Part shown: in pieces, positions 51,647 to 60,486 of the stretch
How the letters are laid out: every line of letters starts with the position of its first letter
Position numbering within the stretch: position 1 is the first letter of the stretch
DNA from: Wolbachia endosymbiont of Ctenocephalides felis wCfeF
GTDB taxonomy: Bacteria; Pseudomonadota; Alphaproteobacteria; Rickettsiales; Anaplasmataceae
Direction of reading: 5' to 3'
Length of the DNA: 64,000 nt
Assembly (NCBI GenBank): GCA_028571325.1
Contig: CP116767.1
Span: 463,150 to 527,149, forward strand
Made by a program: the position numbers and the translations under genes
The notes under the pieces: model-generated
The model's input: only the letters and a program-made list of their open reading frames with translations
What the model was told of the DNA's origin: nothing
The model's database searches: none

Positions 51647-53155
51647 ATGAACTATTTAGTGGAATATGTTTTAACACCTCTTTCCTTGCCATTTGCAATT
51701 ACTGAAAATTATTTGTTAATTACTGCACTGATTCCGCTGCTTGGCGCAGTGATTATCCTTTTTACCGGCAAATGGCCTAGAGTAAGCAATGGCGTTACTG
51801 TTGCCTCTTCTATACTCCTATTTACGTATACGTGTCTGTGCACTTTATATTGGGCATATGGTGATTATTCTCAATTTATCCTTATGGATTTTGGCAATAA
51901 CTTGCACATTAGTTTAAAGCTAGAGTTCACTGGAGTGGTATTTAGTTTATTAATATCATTCTTATGGATATTAACCAGCGTATACGCAATATGTTATATG
52001 CAGAATAACTATCCTGGTAGTAATTACTCAAATTTCCTGTGTTTTCTTTCAATATCGATCAGTTGTGCAATATTTATTGCTTTTTCTGGCGACTTGCTTA
52101 CTACATTTGTCTTTTATGAGCTCTTGACTATGAGTACTTATCCTCTTGTCACCTATAACGCAACAAGTGAATCAATGATAGCTGGGCGTTATTATTTTGG
52201 TGTGCTGTTTTTTTCTTCCTTAGTACTATTTTTTCCAGTTCTCGGTTTCTTATACAGTAAATTTCATACTTTAGACTTTGTAAGCGGTGGAATATTTAAA
52301 TTTGACACTTCGCTTGTCACTTTCATTGCAGTGTGTTTTGCTATGCTGATTTACGGAATAGGCAAAGCTGCATTAATGCCAATGCATTTTTGGCTACCAA
52401 AAGCAATGGTTGCACCAACTCCTGTAAGCGCGCTGCTACATGCTGTTGCTGTTGTGAAATCCGGGGTTTTCATCATTATAAAAGTTATATTATACACTTT
52501 TGGCACCGATAATCTGCAACGCTTTGCACAACAAAATTGGTTTGCTGGAGGATGGCTGCCTTATGCTGCAGGATTCACCATCATTGTTGCTTCACTGATT
52601 GCACTCAAGCAGAAGGAATTGAAAAAATTGCTCGCCTACTCTACCGTTTCCCAATTATCATATGTTATACTATTCGCTTCAATTTTTAGCGACCTTAGCG
52701 CAAGAGTTGCAGTTTTTCAGTTAGTTTGTCATGCATTTGCAAAAATCACTCTATTCTTTGTTGCAGGCAGCATAATAACGAAAACGGGTGAGAAATATGT
52801 AGATAGAATTCACGGCATAGGACGAAATATGCCAATTACTATGGCAGCATTTACTATAGGTGCGTTATCTATGATCGGAGTGCCACCTGCTCCAACTTTC
52901 TGGGGTAAATTTCTCATTTTTCAGGCTGTTTTTAGCTCTGGCAATGTAGCACTTTCTGTATTTGTTACTCTTGTATTAATAGTAAGCACTATACTAAATG
53001 CTATGTACTTTTTGCCAATAATTTACAATGCTTTTTTCTCAAAGCCTTCTAAGAATTTTTTCGTTAAAAAGACACCTATTTTTCTGGTTTTACCACCAGT
53101 TATCACTGCAGTATGTACTTTTGTTATTTTCTTCAGTTACCAAGTAATATTTTAA
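51647..53155 (+). CDS. mrpD: Monovalent cation/H+ antiporter subunit D (MrpD/NuoM-like)
   Basis: This 502-residue membrane protein has about 14 helices and belongs to the proton-translocating family shared by MrpD and complex I NuoL/M/N. The block KAALMPMHFWLPKAM with the lysine and LLHAVAVVKSGVF are typical; VFYELLTMSTYPLV holds the key Glu. It could be a duplicate NuoM/N-like subunit, but the sequence around FWLPKAMVAPTPVSALLHA fits MrpD well. The partner mrpE is about 5 kb away. MNYLVEYVL is the chosen start. Confidence 0.85.
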   Translation: MNYLVEYVLTPLSLPFAITENYLLITALIPLLGAVIILFTGKWPRVSNGVTVASSILLFTYTCLCTLYWAYGDYSQFILMDFGNNLHISLKLEFTGVVFSLLISFLWILTSVYAICYMQNNYPGSNYSNFLCFLSISISCAIFIAFSGDLLTTFVFYELLTMSTYPLVTYNATSESMIAGRYYFGVLFFSSLVLFFPVLGFLYSKFHTLDFVSGGIFKFDTSLVTFIAVCFAMLIYGIGKAALMPMHFWLPKAMVAPTPVSALLHAVAVVKSGVFIIIKVILYTFGTDNLQRFAQQNWFAGGWLPYAAGFTIIVASLIALKQKELKKLLAYSTVSQLSYVILFASIFSDLSARVAVFQLVCHAFAKITLFFVAGSIITKTGEKYVDRIHGIGRNMPITMAAFTIGALSMIGVPPAPTFWGKFLIFQAVFSSGNVALSVFVTLVLIVSTILNAMYFLPIIYNAFFSKPSKNFFVKKTPIFLVLPPVITAVCTFVIFFSYQVIF

Positions 53156-53167
53156 AGTATCTTGCCT

Positions 53168-54067
53168 TTAAACTTTGGCATCCAAGCTGAGATTAATTAT
53201 AGAAACATTTTCTTCGTCAAAATCTATATCTTCAACTAACATACCATCAGTAACGTTCAAAAGTTCCGGTGGAGAAATGATAGTTCTGTTATTACCAGCT
53301 CTCATTCCAACTACTCCAAGCTCTATGGCAAGCGGGACTTTTTTATCACCAACTTTGAATTGCACTGTTTGATCTTTGATTATATATTCACCACTGTACC
53401 CCATTACGCTATACTTAATTGACACTTCGTCACCACATCTTACTTGTTTTCCAGTCCTATTAATTAAGTCATTGAAAATCATCATATTATTTACTGAGTC
53501 GGGGTATTTATCTCTTACTTCGATTAGTTTGACGTAGTAAGAGTTAAAGTCCGTTTTATTGTCATTGGCAATGTTTACAGTAACTACGCGCTCTCCTCCT
53601 TCTTTCATACCCATTATTCCTAGGCCCACCTCTTTCCAATTATCTTGACCTATTTTCAAAGTAACATTAGGGACTTGACTCGGAAGTGGTACCGCTAGGT
53701 TATTAGATACTTTATACATTTGCAGCAGGACTTCTTGACCACATAGAGCTCTGCTGCCACTGCCTTCTGTAATTTCATAGAAGTTTATTGAATTTTCCTC
53801 TCTCTCCTGCTGTGTTATTTCTTTCAAATACTCCTTCAACCCATGCCTTTCGATATAGTGGTCAAGTGCTGATTCAAGTATTGGCTTCACTAGGTAATAT
53901 GCTATTGTCTGTACCAAACCATCATTCGTAGTATTTAACTCATAAAGCTTGTCCCTCTTTTCTGGCCTACTTTTGTTTATTTGAACGATGGTAAACACAA
54001 AAGCGGAAGTTAAAGTGAAAATTATTACTATGGAAATGAGCAATTGCAATATAATTTTCTTAACCAT
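53168..54067 (-). CDS. Membrane-anchored protein with two FKBP-like domains
   Basis: The 299-residue protein has an N-terminal membrane helix (about 5-28). After a linker, two repeats of the FKBP-type pattern occur: QDNWKEVGLGIMGMKEGGERVVTV (130-155 region) and PLAIELGVVGMRAGNNRTIISPPEL (about 250-275). FKBP proteins are prolyl isomerases or chaperones; the active-site Tyr and Trp pattern is not clear here, so catalysis is uncertain. It most likely faces the periplasm. Its start overlaps the end of ispA by eight bases. Confidence 0.65.
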   Translation of the reverse strand: MVKKIILQLLISIVIIFTLTSAFVFTIVQINKSRPEKRDKLYELNTTNDGLVQTIAYYLVKPILESALDHYIERHGLKEYLKEITQQEREENSINFYEITEGSGSRALCGQEVLLQMYKVSNNLAVPLPSQVPNVTLKIGQDNWKEVGLGIMGMKEGGERVVTVNIANDNKTDFNSYYVKLIEVRDKYPDSVNNMMIFNDLINRTGKQVRCGDEVSIKYSVMGYSGEYIIKDQTVQFKVGDKKVPLAIELGVVGMRAGNNRTIISPPELLNVTDGMLVEDIDFDEENVSIINLSLDAKV

Positions 54068-54860
54068 CGTTTTTTACCCGATTCAATAAATTATATAAAT
54101 AATTAGTTTCACCTGAAAGTTCACTCAAATTATCCAAAGCTTGTTTAAAGAGACTTTCTATATAGTTCTTTGTTTCACTTTTACCGAGTATAGACATTAA
54201 GTTACTTACCTCATCTTGTTTGTGGTCTTCAATATCATCTTTGGCCTGAAAAATAAGCCCTAGGTTTATTCCATAGTCATGTAACGCTCTTCGTTGCTCA
54301 TCTGTAGCATTTCCCATTATAGCGCCTATTTCACATGAAGCTGCAAATAGTTTTGCGGTTTTTAATAAATGGATTTCTTTTATTTTAGAGAAATCTGCAT
54401 CAATATCCAAAATCTGTCCTCCTACCATTCCCCTAGCTCCCATCGCTTGAGAGAGTACTTTTATGATTTCACAGCATTTGTTGCTATCCTCATTTAGCGA
54501 AGATAGTATTTCAAAAGCGAGGGTAAGCAACGCATCTCCAGCAAGCACCGCTGTTGCTTCGTCAAATCTTTTATGGCAACTTAGCTGACCTCTGCGAATA
54601 TCGCTATTGTCCATACATGGCAAATCATCGTGAATTAGAGAGTAGGTGTGAACACACTCAACTGCCACAGCAATTGGTATTACTTTCTCAGCTTCCACAT
54701 TAAATACCCGTGATGAAGCTGTGACTAAAAATGGACGTATATATTTTGCAGGGGCAAGAAGCACATAACGCATAGCTGATATAAGCTTGCTTTGGCTATC
54801 TTCAGGCAGAAATTTGTTTATTTCTGCGATAAGTAAATCCTTTGTTATTTCATCTAGCAT
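54060..54860 (-). CDS. ispA: Polyprenyl (farnesyl/geranylgeranyl) diphosphate synthase
   Basis: This enzyme condenses isopentenyl and allylic diphosphates into the C15 or C20 precursor of quinones and undecaprenyl phosphate. First Asp-rich motif LIHDDLPCMDN and second motif FQAKDDIED are both present, as is GGQILDID. Length 266 residues is a little short for the family but complete. Chain length cannot be judged with certainty. The 3' end overlaps the FKBP-like gene, so the two may be cotranscribed. Confidence 0.92.
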   Translation of the reverse strand: MLDEITKDLLIAEINKFLPEDSQSKLISAMRYVLLAPAKYIRPFLVTASSRVFNVEAEKVIPIAVAVECVHTYSLIHDDLPCMDNSDIRRGQLSCHKRFDEATAVLAGDALLTLAFEILSSLNEDSNKCCEIIKVLSQAMGARGMVGGQILDIDADFSKIKEIHLLKTAKLFAASCEIGAIMGNATDEQRRALHDYGINLGLIFQAKDDIEDHKQDEVSNLMSILGKSETKNYIESLFKQALDNLSELSGETNYLYNLLNRVKNDG

Positions 54861-55011
54861 TTTTGAGTTTGTTAATTTCCCAGCACATAATGTTGAAGTA
54901 TATTTCAGCTAGGGCAATAGAAAATCTTGTAATAGTCTATCAATCATAAAAGATATTGCAAACATGAAAATTTTTTATAACATCAAAGAATAGGTTATTT
55001 TTTGGTAAAAA

Positions 55012-55278
55012 ATGAGTAGCGAACTAGCAAAAAGCACTAGAGAAGACATAGAAGAAAAAGTAAAAAAGATTGTACTGGAGCACATTAGTAAGGATGTAGA
55101 GAAGTTTAGCAGCTCCTCAAAGCTTTCAGAGCATGGCGCAGACAGTTTAGATGCAGTTGAGATAATCATGGCGGCAGAAGAAGAGTTTGGCATAGAAATT
55201 CCTGATGAAGATGCACAAAAAATGGAAACTGTAGAGCAGATAGCTGAGTACATCAGTAATAAAAAAAACAATAATTAG
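55012..55278 (+). CDS. acpP: Acyl carrier protein
   Basis: AcpP holds the growing fatty acid on a phosphopantetheine arm at the Ser of HGADSLDAVEI. The 88-residue acidic protein has a slightly extended N-terminus (MSSELAKSTREDIEEKVKK). It is followed after seven bases by fabF, the usual partner. Divergent from ispA. Confidence 0.97.
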   Translation: MSSELAKSTREDIEEKVKKIVLEHISKDVEKFSSSSKLSEHGADSLDAVEIIMAAEEEFGIEIPDEDAQKMETVEQIAEYISNKKNNN

Positions 55279-55284
55279 TATTCA

Positions 55285-56550
55285 ATGAGCAGAAGAGTAG
55301 TAGTTACCGGTATTGGCTCAATTACTCCACTGGCGGCAGATGTTGAAAACACTTGGCTTAAGTTAATAGGTGGTGAGTCTGGTATAAAGGAAATCAGCAG
55401 GTTTGATGCTTCCGATCTTGCTTGCAAAATCGCAGGACAAGTTCCCCTACAAGGTGATAACATTGAACACTGTTTTAACCCGTTAGATTATATCTCTGAA
55501 AAAGACCTAAAAAGAACAGATCGTTTTATCCATTACGGCATTGCAGCCGCTATTCAAGCAGTGAACGATTCACTAATCTTAGAAAGTCAAAATATTGATC
55601 GAGAACGCGTTGGTGTGGTTGTTGGCTCTGGTATAGGCGGTCTTCCATCAATTCAGGAAAACGTAATCATTATGCAGGAAAAAGGGCCTAGGCGTGTCAG
55701 CCCATTTTTCGTTCCCGCAAGTTTGATAAATTTGATATCTGGCCATATTTCTATTAAATACGAATTTACAGGTCCAAACGATTCAGCGGTAACCGCATGT
55801 GCAACAGGCGCGCATGCAATCATAAACTCAGCAAGAGCTATAAAACTTGGTGAAGCAGACGTAATGATTGCAGGTGGGGCAGAAAGTGCCCTTTGTAGGG
55901 TTGGAATTGCAGGCTTTGCATCTATGAAGGCACTATCAACTAAATTTAATGATAAGCCTGAGGAAGCTTCAAGACCGTGGGATGAAGAACGCGATGGATT
56001 TGTTATGGGTGAAGGAGCAGGTATACTAGTATTAGAAGAATATGAACATGCAAAAAGAAGAGGAGCAAAAATATATGCAGAACTTACTGGATATGGACTA
56101 ACGGGAGATGCTTATCATATTACCGCTCCGCATGAGAGCGGAAGAGGTGCGTTGAAAGCAATACAACTTGCCTTAAAGAGTGCACAAATTAGTCCAAATC
56201 AAATTGGGTATATCAATGCGCATGGAACTTCAACACCACTTGGAGATAAAATCGAAGTAATAGCAATAAAACAGTTATTTGGTGACTACGCTTATAAGAT
56301 ACCAGTTTCTTCAACCAAATCTTCCATAGGACATTTACTTGGTGCTGCAGGCAGCGTTGAAGCGATATTCAGCATTCTTGCGTTAAATAAAGGAATTACT
56401 CCCCCAACTTTAAATCTGCACAAACCTTCAGAGGGATGTGATTTAAATTTTGTACCGTTTGAAGCTCAAGAGCATAAAATCCAATATGCGCTTTCTAATT
56501 CGTTCGGTTTTGGCGGCACTAACGCATCACTCATCTTTGGAAAAGTATAA
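55285..56550 (+). CDS. fabF: 3-oxoacyl-[ACP] synthase II
   Basis: FabF elongates fatty acids by condensing malonyl-ACP with acyl-ACP. The catalytic Cys is in VTACATGAHAI, the two His are in NAHGTSTPLGD and KSSIGHLLGAAG, and FGFGGTNASLIF is the closing loop. The 421 residues are full length. It begins seven bases after acpP and is surely part of the same transcript. Confidence 0.98.
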   Translation: MSRRVVVTGIGSITPLAADVENTWLKLIGGESGIKEISRFDASDLACKIAGQVPLQGDNIEHCFNPLDYISEKDLKRTDRFIHYGIAAAIQAVNDSLILESQNIDRERVGVVVGSGIGGLPSIQENVIIMQEKGPRRVSPFFVPASLINLISGHISIKYEFTGPNDSAVTACATGAHAIINSARAIKLGEADVMIAGGAESALCRVGIAGFASMKALSTKFNDKPEEASRPWDEERDGFVMGEGAGILVLEEYEHAKRRGAKIYAELTGYGLTGDAYHITAPHESGRGALKAIQLALKSAQISPNQIGYINAHGTSTPLGDKIEVIAIKQLFGDYAYKIPVSSTKSSIGHLLGAAGSVEAIFSILALNKGITPPTLNLHKPSEGCDLNFVPFEAQEHKIQYALSNSFGFGGTNASLIFGKV

Positions 56551-56910
56551 TTAGTTCTATCGTTTATACTTGCCTACAAGGCGCTTATTTTGCAGCAAAA
56601 GTAGTTGGGGTTTGTATTCTATATCACCTGAAAGCATACAACAAAGCCAAGCGAAACTAAACTTTGCTTTTTAGCAAAGTTACCACTATTGAAAGATATG
56701 CAAGAAGCTTTATAAAAACTTAACATAATTTTATCATAAAAATATCATTCTTATGTTTTGTAAAAGCGGTTCTTAGCGCTAAATGGGTCTTTTTAAATAA
56801 CTATGAGTTGGGTAAATTGGAAAATAAATTTTATTTACTTTTACAATGTCTTAAGATCTAATGTCAATTTATCAGTTGAAAGTATCAAGAAGGATTATAA
56901 TTAGGCTAGT
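56551..56910. other. 360-base gap without a gene; one hairpin
   Basis: No ORF or repeat was recognised. A perfect hairpin, AACTTTGCT - TTTT - AGCAAAGTT, is at 56660-56681, 110 bases after fabF; without a following T-run, it is only a possible terminator. The rest is AT-rich, and the last 60 bases should hold the promoter of the next gene. Confidence 0.5.
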
Positions 56911-57840
56911 ATGTTCTTTACCCTTTTTCTCAAAATATTACCTATTTATATTACAATACTTATTGGTTATTTAGCAGGAAAATGCCTTAAGATTGATAGA
57001 AACACTATATCTCAAATACTCTTTTATATAGCTAATCCAATAGTGATTCTGTATGGAGTATCTCATACAGAGGTCAATTTAAAAGTAATTTCTTTGCCGA
57101 TTTTGATATGGTTTATAGGTAGCACTATGTCCTTATCGGTGTATTATCTTTCTTCTTTTTTATTTAAGGACAACACGAAAAACATATTGGCATTTAGCTC
57201 AGGTAGTACAAGCATGGGTTATTTTGGCTTGCCAATAGCTATGACTTTATTTGATGAAGATTCAGTGTCTGTATATGTTGTCTGTTATATAGGAATGGCA
57301 CTGTTTGAAAATAGCTTAGGGTTTTATATAGCTGCAAATGGTATATATACCGCAAAAGAATGCATGTTCAGGTTGTTCAGACTTCCTTCGTCCTATGCGA
57401 TGATTCTGGGCTTCTTTTTGAGTGTGTGCGATATACAAGTACCTGCTTTTCTAACAGATGTTATGATGAATATTAGAAGTACATTTATTACATTAGGAAT
57501 GGTGCTACTTGGGGTGAGTATTGCACAAATTACAAATTTTAAAATAGATTGGAAACTCGCTTTGACCACTATTACAGCAAAGTACGTATTCTGGCCATTA
57601 TTTGTTTTGGGAATTGTCCTGATAGACAAACACATTGTAGGTATATACGATGAGAGTATATATAAAGCGCTGATGTTGCTAGCTATTATTCCAGTTTCTG
57701 GATCCAGTGTAATACTTGCTAATATTTTAAATTATCAACCAGATAAAGCTACTCTGTTGCTTCTGATCAGTACTGCAGTGGGACTATTTTACGTTCCGCT
57801 AGTAATATCATTATTTTTTACTAAACTTGTTCCTTTTTGA
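56911..57840 (+). CDS. AEC family transporter
   Basis: Members of the auxin efflux carrier family are ten-helix membrane proteins that move malate, malonate and other small acids or amino acids. The 309-residue protein starts with the usual ILPIYITILIGYLAGK and has two five-helix halves, with SGSTSMGYFGLPIA and IPVSGSSVILANIL as the crossover segments. Substrate is not known. Convergent with gatA. Confidence 0.88.
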   Translation: MFFTLFLKILPIYITILIGYLAGKCLKIDRNTISQILFYIANPIVILYGVSHTEVNLKVISLPILIWFIGSTMSLSVYYLSSFLFKDNTKNILAFSSGSTSMGYFGLPIAMTLFDEDSVSVYVVCYIGMALFENSLGFYIAANGIYTAKECMFRLFRLPSSYAMILGFFLSVCDIQVPAFLTDVMMNIRSTFITLGMVLLGVSIAQITNFKIDWKLALTTITAKYVFWPLFVLGIVLIDKHIVGIYDESIYKALMLLAIIPVSGSSVILANILNYQPDKATLLLLISTAVGLFYVPLVISLFFTKLVPF

Positions 57841-57856
57841 GCAGGCATACTAACGA

Positions 57857-59320
57857 CTAGCTATGCAGTTCAATTACTCTGCCACAATTTTGCTCTATCA
57901 CATTTGCTACATTCAATATTCCAGCTTCATCATAATAGTTTCCAATTACTTGTAAAGCAAGGGGTAAGCCTTCATTGGAAAGTCCAACAGGAACGGAGAT
58001 AGCAGGTAGTCCAGCTAAACTTGCTGGTACGGTGAAGACATCATTGATACACATAATTAGCGGATCTGGCTTTTCATTTAAGCCAAAAGCTTCTGTTGGA
58101 GCAGATGGAACGAGTATGTAATCTATTTTTTCAAATGCTTTTATAAAATCATTTCTGATTAATGCTCTAATACATTGTGCTTTTTCGTAATATTCATTGT
58201 AGTGACCTGAAGAAAGTGCATAAGCACCAATTAAGATTCTTCTTTTTACCTCTTTTCCAAAACCTTCTGCTCTTGTTAGTGAATACATTTCTTCTAGGGT
58301 ATCAGCATCAGCTCTGAATCCATAACGCACACCATCATAACGAGCAAGATTAGATGAAACTTCAGCAGAACAAATTAAATAATAGACTGGTATTGCATAT
58401 TTAGTGTGTGGCAAGGTAATATCAACAACTTCAGCGCCATTTTCTTTCAAATTGGAAGAAACTTTTTCCCAATGATGAACGATTTCTTCTGAAATTCCAT
58501 CCATTCTATATTCTTTTGGTATACCAATGCGCTTACCCTTGATATCACCGTTTATAAAATTAGAAAATTTAGGCACTGGCCTTTTACTCGATGTTGAATC
58601 TTTGCTGTCATAACCACAAATCGTTTCCAGCATTAATGCTGAGTCAGAAACGGAACGAGTAATGACCCCTGCTTGGTCCAGGGAACTTGCAAATGCGATC
58701 ATACCAAAACGCGAACATCTTCCATAAGTTGGCTTTGCTCCAACCACTCCACAGTAAGCTGCTGGCTGGCGCACAGATCCACCGGTGTCACTTCCGAGCG
58801 CCCCGGCGCATAAAAATCCAGCAACCGATGCTGCGGATCCACCAGATGACCCACCAGGTACAACTTTTTCCCCATCACTTTTTCTAGCCCAAACATTTTC
58901 AACAGGACCGAAATAGCTATTTGTGTTTGCAGAGCCCATGGCAAATTCATCCATGTTAAGCTTGCCGAGTATGGCCGCCCCACTTTTTAAAAGCAAGTCA
59001 GATACTGTAGATTCGTAAGTCGGAACGAAATTCTCTAGCATTTTTGAGCATGCTGTTGTTCTTATTCCCTTTGTGCAGAATAAATCTTTAACACCAACTG
59101 GTATACCCATGAGCGGCATGTCACTTTTTTGCTTTGAAAAATGCTCATCTGCGGCTTTAGCGGCTTTTATTGCTATTTCTGGAGTTTTCGTCACAAATGC
59201 ATTTAATTTCTCACTTTCAACTGCGCTGATATGCGCCTCAACAAGTTCAACAGCAGAAAAATCTTTCCGTTTAAGTCCATCGTGCATCTCTGTAATGCTC
59301 AGCTTTCTTAATTCATTCAT
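57857..59320 (-). CDS. gatA: Asp-tRNA(Asn)/Glu-tRNA(Gln) amidotransferase subunit A
   Basis: GatA releases ammonia from glutamine for the GatCAB enzyme that corrects misacylated tRNAs. The amidase triad Lys-cisSer-Ser is in GVKDLFCTKG, GGSSGGSAAS and GSDTGGSVRQPA. Length of 487 residues is normal. GatB and GatC are not in the window. The protein is intact. Confidence 0.97.
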   Translation of the reverse strand: MNELRKLSITEMHDGLKRKDFSAVELVEAHISAVESEKLNAFVTKTPEIAIKAAKAADEHFSKQKSDMPLMGIPVGVKDLFCTKGIRTTACSKMLENFVPTYESTVSDLLLKSGAAILGKLNMDEFAMGSANTNSYFGPVENVWARKSDGEKVVPGGSSGGSAASVAGFLCAGALGSDTGGSVRQPAAYCGVVGAKPTYGRCSRFGMIAFASSLDQAGVITRSVSDSALMLETICGYDSKDSTSSKRPVPKFSNFINGDIKGKRIGIPKEYRMDGISEEIVHHWEKVSSNLKENGAEVVDITLPHTKYAIPVYYLICSAEVSSNLARYDGVRYGFRADADTLEEMYSLTRAEGFGKEVKRRILIGAYALSSGHYNEYYEKAQCIRALIRNDFIKAFEKIDYILVPSAPTEAFGLNEKPDPLIMCINDVFTVPASLAGLPAISVPVGLSNEGLPLALQVIGNYYDEAGILNVANVIEQNCGRVIELHS

Positions 59321-59418
59321 TTATTAATGTTCAATTTTTAGCAAGGTATTAATTATAACAACGATAAGGCAAAAGATCTATACATTTGTGGCAGTATGAT
59401 ACTAATTCTTATTATTAG

Positions 59419-59526
59419 CAGGTCGAACAGTTAGCGTTTAAAGAGCTTGATTTTGCTGGTCGGGAACCAGCTGAAAAAGCAACGCTTAAGCGTGTAGTTG
59501 ATGCTCATTATTACAAACAGTTTTAG
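59419..59526 (+). pseudogene. Short coding remnant without a start
   Basis: After a TAG stop the frame reads QVEQLAFKELDFAGREPAEK and continues LKRVVDAHYYKQF to a TAG at 59524-59526. The amino acid composition looks protein-like, but there is no start codon and no family was recognised. It is probably the 3' end of a lost gene next to the RelBE-like remnant. Confidence 0.4.
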
Positions 59527-59539
59527 GGATTTGATATAG

Positions 59540-59568
59540 TTGACAAAATTGCATAAAAATGTTAAAAT
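59540..59568 (+). promoter_or_regulatory. Promoter of the antitoxin-like gene
   Basis: TTGACA at 59540-59545, 17 bases, TAAAAT at 59563-59568, 18 bases before the ATG at 59586. A near-consensus match. Confidence 0.72.
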
Positions 59569-59585
59569 GTAATAAGTTATAGTAT

Positions 59586-59795
59586 ATGATTGATATGGAT
59601 TCTAAAGCTTGTGTAAATCCTGAAGATCAGTTGAATAGTTTGCTCACTAGTGTAGCCCAGTCTCAAAACAAATCTGTTTTAAAACTATTGACTGAGTTAA
59701 TGGAAGAGGAAATTGAAGATATAGAATTATCTAAAATCGCTGACGAACGGTATAAAGAAAAGAGGGTGAGACATCAAGATGTCTTCTGGGACTAG
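59586..59795 (+). CDS. RelB/DinJ-type antitoxin-like protein
   Basis: The 69-residue protein (MIDMDSKACVNPEDQ) is of antitoxin size. Its second half EIEDIELSKIADERYKEKR resembles the C-terminal toxin-binding helix of RelB-type antitoxins. Its stop codon overlaps by 17 bases the ATG of a RelE-like fragment, as in normal operons. The N-terminal DNA-binding half is not strongly diagnostic, so identification rests mostly on context and length. It still has a good promoter. Confidence 0.6.
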   Translation: MIDMDSKACVNPEDQLNSLLTSVAQSQNKSVLKLLTELMEEEIEDIELSKIADERYKEKRVRHQDVFWD

Positions 59796-59867
59796 GCCGT
59801 ATAATATAGAATTTCAGAATCTGTCATTAAAAAAGACATTCCAGCACTTCCAGCAAAGGTAAAGTAA
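59779..59867 (+). pseudogene. RelE/ParE-type toxin remnant, frameshifted and truncated
   Basis: An ATG at 59779 opens MSSGTRPYNIEF and stops after 27 residues. In a second frame, RISESVIKKDIPALPAKVK follows to a TAA at 59865-59867, which reads like the first 25 residues of RelE-type toxins (YNI-x-(I/F)S-x-S-x-x-K-D-(I)-x-x-LP). The remaining 60 or so residues are gone. Toxin activity is therefore lost, leaving a lone antitoxin. Confidence 0.6.
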
Positions 59868-59997
59868 ACCCAGTGGCTTTGCTGCATCGCTACCTATGAA
59901 AGGCTAACTATATAAGCAACCTATTGAAAATCTTGTTTTTTGCAATCAATCTGATCAAATTTAAGAATAGTAATTGTATTAATAAACTTAATTCTAT
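59868..59997. other. Gene-free stretch after the toxin remnant
   Basis: No ORF, hairpin or known repeat is seen. It is part of a gene-poor area running to 60981, mostly taken up by mobile-element debris. Confidence 0.5.
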
Positions 59998-60120
59998 TTA
60001 ATACCAACCTTTGTTATTGGGAGGACAAATGGAAAACGTTATAAATCTGCTTAACTCCCCAATTATAGGCAAAAAGAGCCCTTTTTCATTTGTTCCGTTA
60101 CCAGTGAAGCTTGGTATTAA
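59998..60120. mobile_element. Second MITE-like element, 123 bp
   Basis: The ends TTAATACCAA (59998-60007) and TTGGTATTAA (60111-60120) are exact inverses, and the similarity extends inward with gaps to ACAAATG, about 35 bases in all. There is no coding capacity. A single half-end, 'aataccaacggtaatagga', recurs at 60396-60419. Confidence 0.65.
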
Positions 60121-60486
60121 CCAATAAGGTGGATGCAATAGGAACATATTACAAATTAGTGCAACAAAATTTTTAATTATTTACTCTTTACAAAAACCGC
60201 AAAAAAGTACCTATATTTGTGAGAACAAGCCGCATAAAAATATGGTTGTGAAAATAGAAGCTTGAAATTGTTACAGCAAAGTTAGGCAAATTGGTTCGTA
60301 CCTAAACGTGGTAGAAGTAGGCTAATATAGCTGATTTTGCGTTGTATTAAATTACTATAAACAAAAGTTCGCGTAGGTTACGCGGTATATTGTCCAATAC
60401 CAACGGTAATAGGACAAATTAAAGGTACCGTTTTACCAGTCAACAACGGTGTCATCCAAGTAGCCAGACACTGGAATCCAAGATAC

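Noticed and set aside
59868..60486. Intact insertion sequence between the toxin remnant and R7
   Set aside because: Only a 123-bp MITE and a solo end are recognisable; no transposase frame.
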